Below are positions 8,546-17,375 of a DNA stretch of 64,000 bases, one piece after another. The notes under the pieces were generated by a model. It did no database searches and was not told the DNA's origin. It was given only the letters and a program-made list of their open reading frames with translations. This stretch comes from Bacteroidota bacterium (GTDB lineage: Bacteria > Bacteroidota > Bacteroidia > Flavobacteriales > Flavobacteriaceae): the NCBI GenBank assembly GCA_023386585.1, contig JAEWJM010000030.1, positions 1 through 64,000 on the forward strand. Direction: 5' to 3'. Position 1 is the first letter of the stretch, and each line of letters starts with the position of its first letter. Made by a program: the position numbers and the translations under genes.

Positions 8546-9799
8546 TTACAAATCAAATTGCTTGATTTTCCGATATAAAGTCCGCTCGGAGATTCCAAGC
8601 TCGTCCGCGGCAGCCTTTCTTCTTCCCTTGTTTTTTTCTAGAGCCTTCTTGATCATTTCGATTTCCTTTTGCTCCAGTCGCAGCGATTCTTCCTCTTCGA
8701 TCGTTTCAGCATCGAGATAACTGTCGTCTTCATCTTGATAGTCGCTTTTCGGCGACGGCGAATGAACCAGCGAACGACTTTCCGGTTCGGTCTCTTCGTA
8801 ATCAAAATTGTGTTCGGGCTTTTGTCCGTAGATTTTCGTAATGAGATGCTGACTCGATTCGTGGACTTTACCATTGCGCATGAGCTCGAGCGTCAGTTTC
8901 TTAAGATCGTTAAGATCGCTCTTCATGTCGAACAGTACCTTATATAATATTTCGCGCTCGTTGCTGAAGTCGCCCGCGCTTTTTGTATCCTTGATCACCG
9001 ACGGAAGGTTGCTGCCTTCGACGGGAAGATACGATTGCAGTGCCTGAAGCGAAATCTCACGGTTGGTCTCGAGCACGGAAATCTGCTCGGCGGCATTTCG
9101 CAATTGCCTGATATTCCCGCCCCATCGGTATTTTTGAAGATACTGAACCGCATCGTCGGTGAGCCTGATTGCGGGCATTTTGTATTTCTGCGCGAAATCG
9201 GCGGCGAATTTCCTGAAGAGCAGATGGATGTCGTCTTTTCGTTCGCGGAGCGGCGGCAGCATGATTTCGACCGTGCTCAACCTGTAATAAAGATCTTCAC
9301 GGAATTTGCCCTTTTGGATGGCATCGAACATATTAACATTCGTCGCCGCGACGATCCTGACATTGGTTTTCTGTACCTGTGAAGAACCGACTTTGATAAA
9401 CTCACCATTTTCAAGTACGCGCAGCAAACGAACCTGCGTGGTTAGCGGGAGCTCGCCAACTTCATCCAGGAAAATCGTTCCGCCGTCAGCGACTTCGAAA
9501 TAGCCTTCGCGCGCACCGGTTGCACCGGTAAACGAACCTTTTTCATGTCCGAATAGTTCGCTGTCAATGGTTCCTTCGGGGATGGCGCCGCAGTTGACGG
9601 CAATGTATTTCCCGTGTTTGCGGTGCGAAAGCGAATGGATGATCTTCGGAATGCTTTCTTTTCCGACGCCGCTTTCACCGGTGACCAAAACTGAAATGTC
9701 GGTTGGTGAAACCTGGATCGCTTTTTCAATCGCGCGGTTCAATTTCGGATCATTTCCGATAATCTCAAATCGTTGCTTTATTGCTTGTACTGATTCCAT
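8546..9799 (-). CDS. Sigma-54-dependent transcriptional activator (AAA+ and Fis HTH)
   Basis: 417 residues. It lacks an N-terminal receiver or other sensor domain: the AAA+ domain starts almost at once, with Walker A GESGVGKE at residues 41-48, the sigma-54 contact loop GSFTGA (Ser in place of the usual Ala), Walker B GGTIFLDE and an R-finger region (ATNVNMFDAI...FREDLYYRLS). A Fis-type helix-turn-helix closes the protein (GRRKAAADELGISERTLYRKI). An acidic linker of about 100 residues separates the two. It should drive RpoN promoters; with no receiver its activity must be set by another protein or by its amount. It heads the lptE-secG cluster. Confidence 0.93.
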   Translation of the reverse strand: MESVQAIKQRFEIIGNDPKLNRAIEKAIQVSPTDISVLVTGESGVGKESIPKIIHSLSHRKHGKYIAVNCGAIPEGTIDSELFGHEKGSFTGATGAREGYFEVADGGTIFLDEVGELPLTTQVRLLRVLENGEFIKVGSSQVQKTNVRIVAATNVNMFDAIQKGKFREDLYYRLSTVEIMLPPLRERKDDIHLLFRKFAADFAQKYKMPAIRLTDDAVQYLQKYRWGGNIRQLRNAAEQISVLETNREISLQALQSYLPVEGSNLPSVIKDTKSAGDFSNEREILYKVLFDMKSDLNDLKKLTLELMRNGKVHESSQHLITKIYGQKPEHNFDYEETEPESRSLVHSPSPKSDYQDEDDSYLDAETIEEEESLRLEQKEIEMIKKALEKNKGRRKAAADELGISERTLYRKIKQFDL

Positions 9800-10298
9800 T
9801 TGTACATAGTTCTGTTTGTTCTTTTTCTGTCACTTTACCCGGGCTTCCGGGCCGATAATATAGAAGGCCAATTTATTAACGTCGTATGTTTGCGGACTGC
9901 CCTTTTTCTATCTGTTGTATTTTGTACTTGGCCTCCTGTCTTTTAATTCTTTATCACATTGACACCTCGGAATTTTGGAAAATGTATGGTTTTTCCATAA
10001 TCAAACCATTTCGCGAATTCGTAGGGAGACAATCGCCCCTTCCCTGAAGGTAATCTACGCATTTTCACCATTCAGCATCTGATGAAAACCCGTACTATTT
10101 TTAGGCGGAGCATGTCATACTGTAGCGATTGCCCCGGCTGTTACCTTTCGCCACTTGCTTCCCTGCGTTAGGGATTGAGGCTTTGTCTGAGCTCTTTTTT
10201 GCAGTGAAGCGGAAAAAAAGCGAGTGCCGAAAGCCCGGCGGCGGAATAATTATGTTTATGTCGCAAAAGCTGATTTGCCGCAACGCCAAAAATGATTG
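9800..10298. other. Gene-free stretch of about 500 nt between the sigma-54 activator and miaB
   Basis: No credible ORF on either strand; short frames lack family resemblance and starts. On the plus strand there is a TAnnTTTG match (TATGTTTG, 9885-9892) with no gene behind it, a small hairpin ATGGTTT/AAACCAT near 9985-10010, and a copy of the dispersed hairpin repeat at 10133-10238. The upstream region of the sigma-54 activator shows no clear -7 box. Confidence 0.6.
10133..10238 (-). repeat. Dispersed intergenic repeat, copy 1 (reverse orientation)
   Basis: Read on the minus strand this shows the same order of blocks as the copies at 56633, 24001 and 11835: a GGGCTTTCGG start, a CGCT...CCGCT core, a short A/T hairpin centre and a CAATCCCTAACGC end. 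It is the most diverged copy. It lies just downstream of the miaB stop codon. Confidence 0.45.
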
Positions 10299-11750
10299 CT
10301 AATTATTCATCGATGATAGTCCGATGGCTTCTCCGATCAGCGTTCCGCTGGTGCAACGGGTGATTTTTACATTCACAAAATCGCCAATTTTATAATCCAT
10401 TGCCGGGAAAACGACCGTCAGATTCTGGGAGTTGCGTCCCGAAAGCTCCTGATCGGACTTTTTCGAAAACTTATCGACCAGCACTTCCATTGTTTTTCCA
10501 ACAAATTCCTGTGTCCTGAAAAGGCTGTGCTCGCGTTGGAGCGCAACAATTTCCTGCAGGCGGCGCAACTTTGTTTCTTCCGGCACATCGTCTTCCATTT
10601 TGCGGCCGGCAAGCGTTCCCGGACGTTCGGAGTAGGCGTACATATAGCCAAAACTGAATTTCACCTCGTTCATGAGGCTCAACGTGTCGGCGTGATCGGC
10701 TTCGGTTTCGGATGGAAAACCTGCGATCATGTCCTGAGTCACCGTACATTCGGGGAGGATCGTCCGGATCTTTGCAATCAGCGCCAGATATTCGGCACGC
10801 GTATGCAAGCGATTCATCTCCTTTAAAATACGGTCGCTTCCGCTTTGTACCGGAAGATGGATGTGCTTGCAGACATTCGGGTATCTGGCAATTACGTGAA
10901 GTACGCTTTCATGCATATCCTGCGGGTTCGATGTCGAAAACCTGATCCGCATCTTTGGGAATGCTGTTGCGACCATTTCGAGCAGCGCATCAAACCGGAT
11001 TGCTGTCGCCTGCTGCATTGGTGTCGCTTTATCGAAATCTTTCTTGAGTCCGCCGCCATACCAAAGGTAACTGTCGACATTTTGTCCCAGAAGTGTGACC
11101 TCCTTATAACCTTTTTCATAAAGATCGGCAATTTCAGCGATGATGCTTTGCGGCTCGCGGCTTCTTTCGCGCCCGCGGGTAAAAGGCACTACGCAAAATG
11201 TGCACATGTTGTCGCATCCGCGGGTAATCGATACGAATGCCGATACGCCGTTGCTTTGCAGCCTGACCGGCGAAATGTCGCCGTAGGTTTCGTCTTTCGA
11301 CAATAGGACGTTGATCGCTTCGTTTCCGGCGTGGACTTCCTCCAGCAGGTTCGGAAGGTCTTTATAGGCATCGGGGCCAACAACGAGGTCGACGATTTTT
11401 TCTTCCTCGAGAAATTGGCTTTTGAGCCGTTCGGCCATGCAGCCGAGAACGCCGACTTTCATCTTCGGATTTACACGACGCTTTACCGCGTTGTATTTTT
11501 CGAGGCGCTTGCGAACGGTCTGTTCCGCTTTGTCGCGGATCGAGCACGTGTTCATAAGCACAAGGTCGGCTTCTTCAAGTACGTTTGTCGTGTTATAGCC
11601 GTTTCCCGCAAGGATTGATGCCACGACTTCACTGTCGGAGAAATTCATTGCACAGCCATAGCTTTCGATAAAAAGTTTTTTTCCGTTCTCCGGATTTTGC
11701 TCAAGCACAAGGTTTTCGCCCTGCCGATTTTCTTCTATTGTCTTTTCCAT
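10299..11750 (-). CDS. miaB: tRNA-2-methylthio-N6-dimethylallyladenosine synthase MiaB
   Basis: 483 residues. MiaB adds the methylthio group to i6A37 of tRNAs reading UNN codons, using two iron-sulfur clusters. The N-terminal UPF0004 domain has its three cluster cysteines (YGCAMNFSDSE with Cys 33, LMNTCSIRDKA, GVLGCMAERL). The radical-SAM motif is RGCDNMCTFC (C-x3-C-x2-C), and a TRAM domain closes the protein. It carries a 24-residue N-terminal extension before the first domain. A good promoter lies directly upstream; topA is divergent. Confidence 0.97.
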   Translation of the reverse strand: MEKTIEENRQGENLVLEQNPENGKKLFIESYGCAMNFSDSEVVASILAGNGYNTTNVLEEADLVLMNTCSIRDKAEQTVRKRLEKYNAVKRRVNPKMKVGVLGCMAERLKSQFLEEEKIVDLVVGPDAYKDLPNLLEEVHAGNEAINVLLSKDETYGDISPVRLQSNGVSAFVSITRGCDNMCTFCVVPFTRGRERSREPQSIIAEIADLYEKGYKEVTLLGQNVDSYLWYGGGLKKDFDKATPMQQATAIRFDALLEMVATAFPKMRIRFSTSNPQDMHESVLHVIARYPNVCKHIHLPVQSGSDRILKEMNRLHTRAEYLALIAKIRTILPECTVTQDMIAGFPSETEADHADTLSLMNEVKFSFGYMYAYSERPGTLAGRKMEDDVPEETKLRRLQEIVALQREHSLFRTQEFVGKTMEVLVDKFSKKSDQELSGRNSQNLTVVFPAMDYKIGDFVNVKITRCTSGTLIGEAIGLSSMNN

Positions 11751-11774
11751 AATTCCCGCACTCTAAGGCGGCCC

Positions 11775-11805
11775 CAAATATAAGCAAGATTCCCGATGGT
11801 GACAA
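11775..11805 (-). promoter_or_regulatory. miaB: Promoter of miaB
   Basis: On the minus strand a -33 TTG (complement of 11803-11805) and a -7 TATATTTG (complement of 11775-11782) are separated by 20 nt, matching the Bacteroidota consensus in sequence and spacing. The leader would be about 17 nt. Confidence 0.75.
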
Positions 11806-11834
11806 CTTGGCAGTCTTTTTTAAGAATCTTTTGA

Positions 11835-11903
11835 AGCTGTTCCCGCTCTTCGCCTTATCCCTTGCTGCGCTGCGGGGATGCCGGCTGCGATCGGGGCTAG
11901 GGC
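11835..11903 (+). repeat. Dispersed intergenic repeat, copy 2
   Basis: Shares with the copy at 24001 the flanks AGCTGTTCCCGCT / AGCTGCTTCCGGCT on the left and GGATGCCGGCTGCGATC...GGGCTAGGG on the right, around a short variable centre. It sits between the divergent miaB and topA promoters. Confidence 0.6.
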
Positions 11904-11966
11904 TTTGGAAAAAGCGACAAATTTATCGTGTTGTTAATTGTGAAAACCGATTTTAAAAATTTCGCA

Positions 11967-11974
11967 TACTTTTG
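11967..11974 (+). promoter_or_regulatory. topA: -7 box (TACTTTTG) for topA
   Basis: Exact TAnnTTTG match 54 nt before the topA start. The nearest upstream TTG is 26 nt away, longer than usual, so the -33 element is unclear. Confidence 0.5.
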
Positions 11975-12028
11975 CGGGCAATCCCAGCGAGCTGCAGTGG
12001 CTCTCCGGCAATGTAAATAAATACGGTT

Positions 12029-14557
12029 ATGGCAAAGAATTTAGTGATAGTGGAGTCACCCGCCAAGGCAAAAACGATCGAGAAGTTTCTCGGTAGCGAT
12101 TTCCAGGTGGAGTCGAGTTACGGGCACATAGCCGATCTTCCTTCAAAAGAAATTGGCGTTGATGTCGAAAACGGGTTCAAGCCCCGATATGAGGTCAGCC
12201 CCGACAAGAAAGCGCTCGTGAAAAAGTTGCGCGACCTTTCTAAAAAAGCAGATATGGTTTGGCTGGCGAGTGATGAGGACCGCGAAGGAGAAGCGATTTC
12301 ATGGCATCTTTCCGAAGAGTTGAAACTCGACAAAAACAAAACCAGGCGGATCGTTTTTCATGAGATTACCAAGTCGGCTATTCTCAAAGCAATCGACAAT
12401 CCGCGCGGGATAAATTACGATCTTGTGAATGCGCAGCAGGCGAGGCGAGTGCTGGACCGGCTTGTAGGCTACGAACTTTCTCCAGTGCTTTGGCGCAAGG
12501 TGAAAGGCGGATTATCAGCGGGTCGCGTTCAGTCGGTTTCGGTCAGACTGATCGTTGAGCGCGAACGTGAGATCCAAAACTTCAAAACAGTAGCGTCGTA
12601 TTCGATTACTGCGGAATTTACGAATGAATCAGGCAAATCGTTCAAGGCAAGGCTGCCGAAAAATTTTAGTACGCGGGCTGAAGCCGAGGATTTCCTAAAG
12701 AGAAATATCGGTTCGAATTATAAAGTCGGCGACCTCGAAACTAAGCCGACGCGCAAATCACCGGCACCGCCGTTTACCACATCGACCTTGCAACAGGAAG
12801 CGGCGCGCAAGCTTTACCTTCCGGTTGGAATTACGATGCAGGTTGCGCAAAGGCTGTATGAAGCCGGACTCATTACCTATATGCGTACCGACAGCGTCAA
12901 CCTTTCAAAAGAAGCTGTCGAGGCCGCGAAAGATGAAATCACACGTTCGTACGGCGCTGAATTTTCAAAGCCGCGAACTTTTTCAAATAAGTCAAAAGGC
13001 GCTCAGGAAGCGCACGAAGCGATTCGGCCAACCGACATGTCACGCCATTCGATCAGCGCCGAGCGCGATCAGCAGCGGCTTTACGATTTGATCTGGAAAC
13101 GTACACTCGCTTCGCAAATGAGCGATGCGCAACTCGAGCGCACCAACGTTCGCATTGAAGCCGATAATCATAAGGAACAGTTTTCGGCCACAGGTGAAGT
13201 GTTGCTTTTCGAAGGGTTTTTGAAAGTTTACCTTGAAGGAAACGACGACGATGAGGAAGAACAGGAAGGAATGCTTCCGGCGCTTAAAGTCGGAGAGCGG
13301 CTCCAAAACAAATACATAGCGGCAACCGAGCGGTACAGCCGACCGGCAGCGCGTTACACAGAAGCTTCGCTGGTAAAGAAACTGGAAGAACTCGGCATCG
13401 GGCGGCCATCCACGTATGCGCCTACGATTTCTACGATCATCAGCCGGAACTATGTCGAGAAAGGCAATATGGAAGGGCAGGAGCGTAATTATACGCAACT
13501 GATGCTCGAGTCCGGGAAATTATCCGAAAAAACACTGAAAGAAAATACAGGAGCTGATAAAGGAAAGCTTGTGCCGACCGATATCGGGATTATTGTAACC
13601 GATTTTCTGGTAAAAAATTTCGGGAATATTCTCGATTACAATTTCACCGCACAGGTCGAACAGGATTTTGACGAGATCGCGGAGGGAAATGTTGACTGGG
13701 CACGGATGATGAAGGATTTTTACGATCAGTTTCATCCAAATGTTAAGGAAGTCGAAGCGACCGCCGATCGTGAAAGCGGCGAGCGTATTTTAGGGAAAGA
13801 TCCGAAAACGGGAAAACAAGTCAGCGTTCGGTTGGGTAAATTCGGGCCGATAGCGCAAATAGGTGAAGCCGATGACGAACAGAAAGTGTTTGCAAGTCTT
13901 CGCACCGAGCAGAATATCGGTAACATAACACTTGAGGAAGCGCTGAATCTTTTCCTTCTGCCGAAAAACCTCGGAACGCACGAAGGTGAAGAAGTCGAAG
14001 TTAACAATGGCCGATTCGGACCGTATGTGCGCTGCGGCAAAACGTTTATATCGCTTCCGAAAGGCGAAGAACCGCTGGACGTGACACTGGATCGGGCGAA
14101 GCAACTTATTGCGGAAAAGGCACAGGCCGAGGCTCCGATTGCCCATTATCAGGGACAGCCGGTCCAAAAAGGAACCGGAAGGTTTGGTCCGTTCATCAAA
14201 TGGAACGGAATGTTTATCAACGTCAGCAAAAAGTACAATTTCAACAATTTGTCGGAGTCGGAAATCAGTGAATTGATTGAAGATAAAATGCAGAAAAATC
14301 TGGATAAAGTCATTCACAGCTGGCCTGAAGAGGGCATTTTGGTTGAGAAAGCGCGTTGGGGCAAGTCGCAGATCACAAAAGGAAAGATCAAAATTGAATT
14401 GGGAAAAGATGTTGATGCTGCAGCGTTGACATTAGAACAAGTCAAGGAAATGATCGATAAGAAAACGCCGGCAAAAAAGACACCGGCCAAAAAAGCTGCT
14501 GCCGGCAAAACAACGGCGAAAGCTTCGGCAAAAAAAACTACAGTAAAAAAGAAATAG
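12029..14557 (+). CDS. topA: DNA topoisomerase I (type IA)
   Basis: 842 residues. TopA relaxes negative supercoils through a transient 5'-phosphotyrosine. The Toprim domain begins MAKNLVIVESPAKAKTIEKF and holds the acidic motif SDEDREGE at 81-88; the catalytic tyrosine is Tyr 284 in LITYMRTDS. The C-terminal part replaces zinc fingers with repeats of the GxFGPxxxxG type (GKFGPIAQIG, GRFGPYVRCG, GRFGPFIKWNG). It then ends in a Lys/Ala/Thr tail (repeated KKTPAKK, KAAAGKTTAK) like a histone-H1 tail, likely used to hold DNA. The arginase-like gene starts 3 nt downstream. Confidence 0.98.
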   Translation: MAKNLVIVESPAKAKTIEKFLGSDFQVESSYGHIADLPSKEIGVDVENGFKPRYEVSPDKKALVKKLRDLSKKADMVWLASDEDREGEAISWHLSEELKLDKNKTRRIVFHEITKSAILKAIDNPRGINYDLVNAQQARRVLDRLVGYELSPVLWRKVKGGLSAGRVQSVSVRLIVEREREIQNFKTVASYSITAEFTNESGKSFKARLPKNFSTRAEAEDFLKRNIGSNYKVGDLETKPTRKSPAPPFTTSTLQQEAARKLYLPVGITMQVAQRLYEAGLITYMRTDSVNLSKEAVEAAKDEITRSYGAEFSKPRTFSNKSKGAQEAHEAIRPTDMSRHSISAERDQQRLYDLIWKRTLASQMSDAQLERTNVRIEADNHKEQFSATGEVLLFEGFLKVYLEGNDDDEEEQEGMLPALKVGERLQNKYIAATERYSRPAARYTEASLVKKLEELGIGRPSTYAPTISTIISRNYVEKGNMEGQERNYTQLMLESGKLSEKTLKENTGADKGKLVPTDIGIIVTDFLVKNFGNILDYNFTAQVEQDFDEIAEGNVDWARMMKDFYDQFHPNVKEVEATADRESGERILGKDPKTGKQVSVRLGKFGPIAQIGEADDEQKVFASLRTEQNIGNITLEEALNLFLLPKNLGTHEGEEVEVNNGRFGPYVRCGKTFISLPKGEEPLDVTLDRAKQLIAEKAQAEAPIAHYQGQPVQKGTGRFGPFIKWNGMFINVSKKYNFNNLSESEISELIEDKMQKNLDKVIHSWPEEGILVEKARWGKSQITKGKIKIELGKDVDAAALTLEQVKEMIDKKTPAKKTPAKKAAAGKTTAKASAKKTTVKKK

Positions 14558-14560
14558 CCA

Positions 14561-15715
14561 ATGGTATTTGATTTCCTGCAGCCCGTTGATGAAAGTGTAA
14601 TTGCATATGCCCGGAACCTTTCGTCGCAACATTTGGGCAGCAAGGTTGTGTTCCATTCGGAAAGTGAATTCCCGGACCTCGAAAAGGTAGCGATCGCCCT
14701 GCTCGGAGTTCCGGAGAACCGTGGACTTGCCACCACTGAGGAATCGGTTGAGGTAAATTACATCCGTAGGGAATTGTATTCGTTGTTTCCCGGAAACTGG
14801 CATTCGTCGATTGCCGATCTTGGCGACATATTTCCCGGCAATACGGCGGAAGATACTTCATTTGCCTTAAAAAGCGTCGTTGCTGCTCTCCTGAAGAAGA
14901 AGATTATACCTGTTGTGCTTGGCGGATCGCAGGATCTCACCTATGCATTATACCGCGCGTATGATGAGTTGGAGCAGATGGTTAATCTTGTGAGCATCGA
15001 TAGCCGTTTTGATTTTGGAAAGGACGAAGGATCGCTTGCCGCAGGTTCTTATCTGACGAAAATGATCGTGGATGAGCCAACCAATTTGTTTAATTTCAGC
15101 AATTTGGGCTATCAGACCTACTACAATTCCCAGGAAGAAATCGATTTGGTAGAGAAGCTTTTTTTCGACGCTTATCGGTTGGGAGAAATCTCAAACAACC
15201 TTTCATTGGCCGAGCCTGTCTTCCGCGACGCCGATTTGGTTAGCTTAGATTTAACATCGATAAAATCAGCCGACTCCGGAAATTTGTTTACATTTACTCC
15301 TAACGGCTTCACCGGTAAAGAGATATGTGCACTGGCGCGGTACGCCGGAATTAGCGATAAAGTCTCGGTTTTCGGGCTTTTCAATCAACACGGAACAATC
15401 CAGGAATCTGTTCTTGCTGCTCAGATTATCTGGTATTTCATTGAAGGAGTGAATTACAGATCAAATGAATATCCGTTTGGCGGGCGCGAGCATTATTTGA
15501 AATATATTGTTCCTATTGAAGATCAGGAACTTGTATTTTACAAAAGCGACAGGACAGATCGCTGGTGGATAGAGATTCCGTTTGTTTCGGCAGGCAATAA
15601 TAAACTGAAAAAAAATACGTTGTTACCGTGTTCGTACGATGAATACCTTGCAGCGTGCAATCAGGATCTTCCTGAGCGATGGTGGAAGGCGCAGCGGAAG
15701 AATCTGGTAATTTAA
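14561..15715 (+). CDS. Arginase/formimidoylglutamase-fold protein with degenerate metal ligands
   Basis: 384 residues. The overall pattern is the ureohydrolase fold, which normally binds two Mn ions and cleaves guanidino-type substrates. The signature sites are altered: GGGHD is GGSQD (121-125), DAHxD is DSRFD (147-151) and SxDxD is SLDLT (228-232). Thus both metal-binding His and one Asp are replaced, by Gln, Arg and Thr. I infer it is not a classic Mn hydrolase and may have a structural or binding role. The gene starts 3 nt after topA, so it is co-expressed with it, and lies directly upstream of gldK, a neighbourhood I recall from other gliding flavobacteria. Confidence 0.8.
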   Translation: MVFDFLQPVDESVIAYARNLSSQHLGSKVVFHSESEFPDLEKVAIALLGVPENRGLATTEESVEVNYIRRELYSLFPGNWHSSIADLGDIFPGNTAEDTSFALKSVVAALLKKKIIPVVLGGSQDLTYALYRAYDELEQMVNLVSIDSRFDFGKDEGSLAAGSYLTKMIVDEPTNLFNFSNLGYQTYYNSQEEIDLVEKLFFDAYRLGEISNNLSLAEPVFRDADLVSLDLTSIKSADSGNLFTFTPNGFTGKEICALARYAGISDKVSVFGLFNQHGTIQESVLAAQIIWYFIEGVNYRSNEYPFGGREHYLKYIVPIEDQELVFYKSDRTDRWWIEIPFVSAGNNKLKKNTLLPCSYDEYLAACNQDLPERWWKAQRKNLVI

Positions 15716-15791
15716 TTGAAAAGCATTTCTTACATATCAGGGTAAAATATGCACTTAATCGATGTTTTTGTGTATTTTATCGATGAAAAAT

Positions 15792-15822
15792 TTTGCTGGA
15801 AAAGTATTTTGCAATAGTTTTG
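15792..15822 (+). promoter_or_regulatory. gldK: Promoter P1 of gldKLMN
   Basis: TTTG at 15792-15795 and TAGTTTTG (TAnnTTTG) at 15815-15822 are separated by 19 nt, an excellent Bacteroidota promoter. The transcript would carry a leader of about 90 nt before gldK. Confidence 0.8.
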
Positions 15823-15887
15823 AAGCGCGAAATAATTTTTTCAATTAAATTGCTTTTTTAAAAAATAATAGATAGGTTTACGCCCTT

Positions 15888-15895
15888 TAATTTTG
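15888..15895 (+). promoter_or_regulatory. gldK: Possible second -7 box (P2) of gldKLMN
   Basis: TAATTTTG matches TAnnTTTG and lies 25 nt before the gldK ATG. No TTG is seen 19-21 nt upstream, so it is weaker than P1. Confidence 0.35.
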
Positions 15896-15920
15896 AACAT
15901 ATTACATAACCCAAATTTAT

Positions 15921-17327
15921 ATGAAGAAATTCGTTGCATTTACAGCTGTATTCGCCTTGTTAGTGAGCTGTGGCCGATCAAACGATAAAGGTGAATTGGT
16001 GGGAGTGAAAGGCAAGAAATGGCATCCGGAAAAACCGTTCGGAATGACATTGGTGCCAGGAGGCTCTTTTATAATGGGTAAATCAGATGATGACCTTGCA
16101 AACGTACAGGATGCGCCTACTAAAACGGTGACTGTTCGTTCTTTCTATATGGATGAAACCGAAATCACCAACAGCGAATATCGCGAATTTGTTGAGTGGG
16201 TTAAGGATTCAACCATTCGGGTAAGGCTTGCGATTCTCGCTGACGAAGTTGGCCAAACTGCAGGTAGTACCGGTGGAAAAGGAGGCAGGAACGCGGGTAG
16301 CATCGGTGATTTTGCATTTGACGACCAGGATCCGGCAAAAATGACTCCTTACGAAAAGTATATGTATGAGAATTACTACAGTGTTGGTACTTCTGACGAT
16401 CCATATGCCGGCAGGAAGTTGAACAAAAAGGTTAACCTTATAAAAGATACTTCGAAATATCCTGACGAATACTATACGGAAGTTATGGATTCGATGTATT
16501 TGCCTTTAGCAGAATCGTTTAACGGCCTTCGTACCATCGATGTCAATAAACTTCAGTTCCGCTATTCATGGATGGACATCCAGGCAGCTGCAAAAGCCAA
16601 AACCGGAAAACGCAGCGATTTCATCAAAACCGAAAAGGTTAAAGTGTACCCTGATACAACAGTCTGGATTAAAGACTTTGCGTATTCCTATAATGAGCCA
16701 ATGCACAATGATTATTTCTGGCACCAGGCATATAGCGAATATCCGGTTGTTGGTGTAAAATGGACTCAGGCAAAAGCTTTCTGCGCCTGGAGGACATTAA
16801 AGAAAAATGCCTATATCAAATCAAAGAAAAAAGGTCGTGACCTGATCAACTCGTTCAGGCTTCCAACTGAAGCTGAATGGGAATATGCTGCACGTGGCGG
16901 TCTTGAATCAGGTACTTACCCTTGGGGTGGTCCATATACTAAAAACGACAGAGGCTGTTTCCTTGCGAACTTCAAACCAAACAGGGGGGATTATGCTGCC
17001 GACCAGGCACTATATACCGTGGAAGCCAAATCTTATGAGCCTAACGGATACAATCTTTACAATATGGCGGGTAACGTAGCGGAGTGGACCGACTCTTCTT
17101 ATGACGCCAGTGCATACGAATTCGTATCTACAATGAACCCGAATGTGGGTGACCTTAAAAACCAGCGTAAAGTCACACGTGGCGGATCGTGGAAAGACGT
17201 GGCCTACTTCCTTCAAGTGAGTACCCGCGATTTTGAATATGCCGATTCAGCACGCAGCTACATTGGATTCAGGACTGTTCAGGATTATATGGGCGTCCAG
17301 ACAACCGGAAACGGGGTCAGAAAATAA
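15921..17327 (+). CDS. gldK: Gliding motility/T9SS lipoprotein GldK
   Basis: 468 residues. GldK (PorK) is an outer-membrane lipoprotein that forms, with GldN, the periplasmic ring of the type IX secretion system. The signal peptide ends in the lipobox LLVSC with Cys 17. The body is a formylglycine-generating-enzyme/sulfatase-modifying fold: FGMTLVPGGSFIMGKSDDD near the start, then FRLPTEAEWEYAARGG, YNMAGNVAEWT, TRGGSWKD and IGFRTVQ. A long insertion rich in charged residues lies between the first and second blocks, as in other GldK proteins. It is first in the gldKLMN operon and has its own promoter. Confidence 0.98.
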   Translation: MKKFVAFTAVFALLVSCGRSNDKGELVGVKGKKWHPEKPFGMTLVPGGSFIMGKSDDDLANVQDAPTKTVTVRSFYMDETEITNSEYREFVEWVKDSTIRVRLAILADEVGQTAGSTGGKGGRNAGSIGDFAFDDQDPAKMTPYEKYMYENYYSVGTSDDPYAGRKLNKKVNLIKDTSKYPDEYYTEVMDSMYLPLAESFNGLRTIDVNKLQFRYSWMDIQAAAKAKTGKRSDFIKTEKVKVYPDTTVWIKDFAYSYNEPMHNDYFWHQAYSEYPVVGVKWTQAKAFCAWRTLKKNAYIKSKKKGRDLINSFRLPTEAEWEYAARGGLESGTYPWGGPYTKNDRGCFLANFKPNRGDYAADQALYTVEAKSYEPNGYNLYNMAGNVAEWTDSSYDASAYEFVSTMNPNVGDLKNQRKVTRGGSWKDVAYFLQVSTRDFEYADSARSYIGFRTVQDYMGVQTTGNGVRK

Positions 17328-17375
17328 AAATTTAACCAACTTAATTATATTAACTTAACTAACTAAATTATTATT

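Noticed and set aside
10101..10289. 62-codon ORF on the minus strand between miaB and the sigma-54 gene
   Set aside because: It lies over the dispersed repeat, has no family likeness, and starts inside the repeat; it is a chance frame.
13790..14317. 175-codon minus-strand ORF opposite topA
   Set aside because: Antisense shadow of topA's conserved C-terminal repeats.
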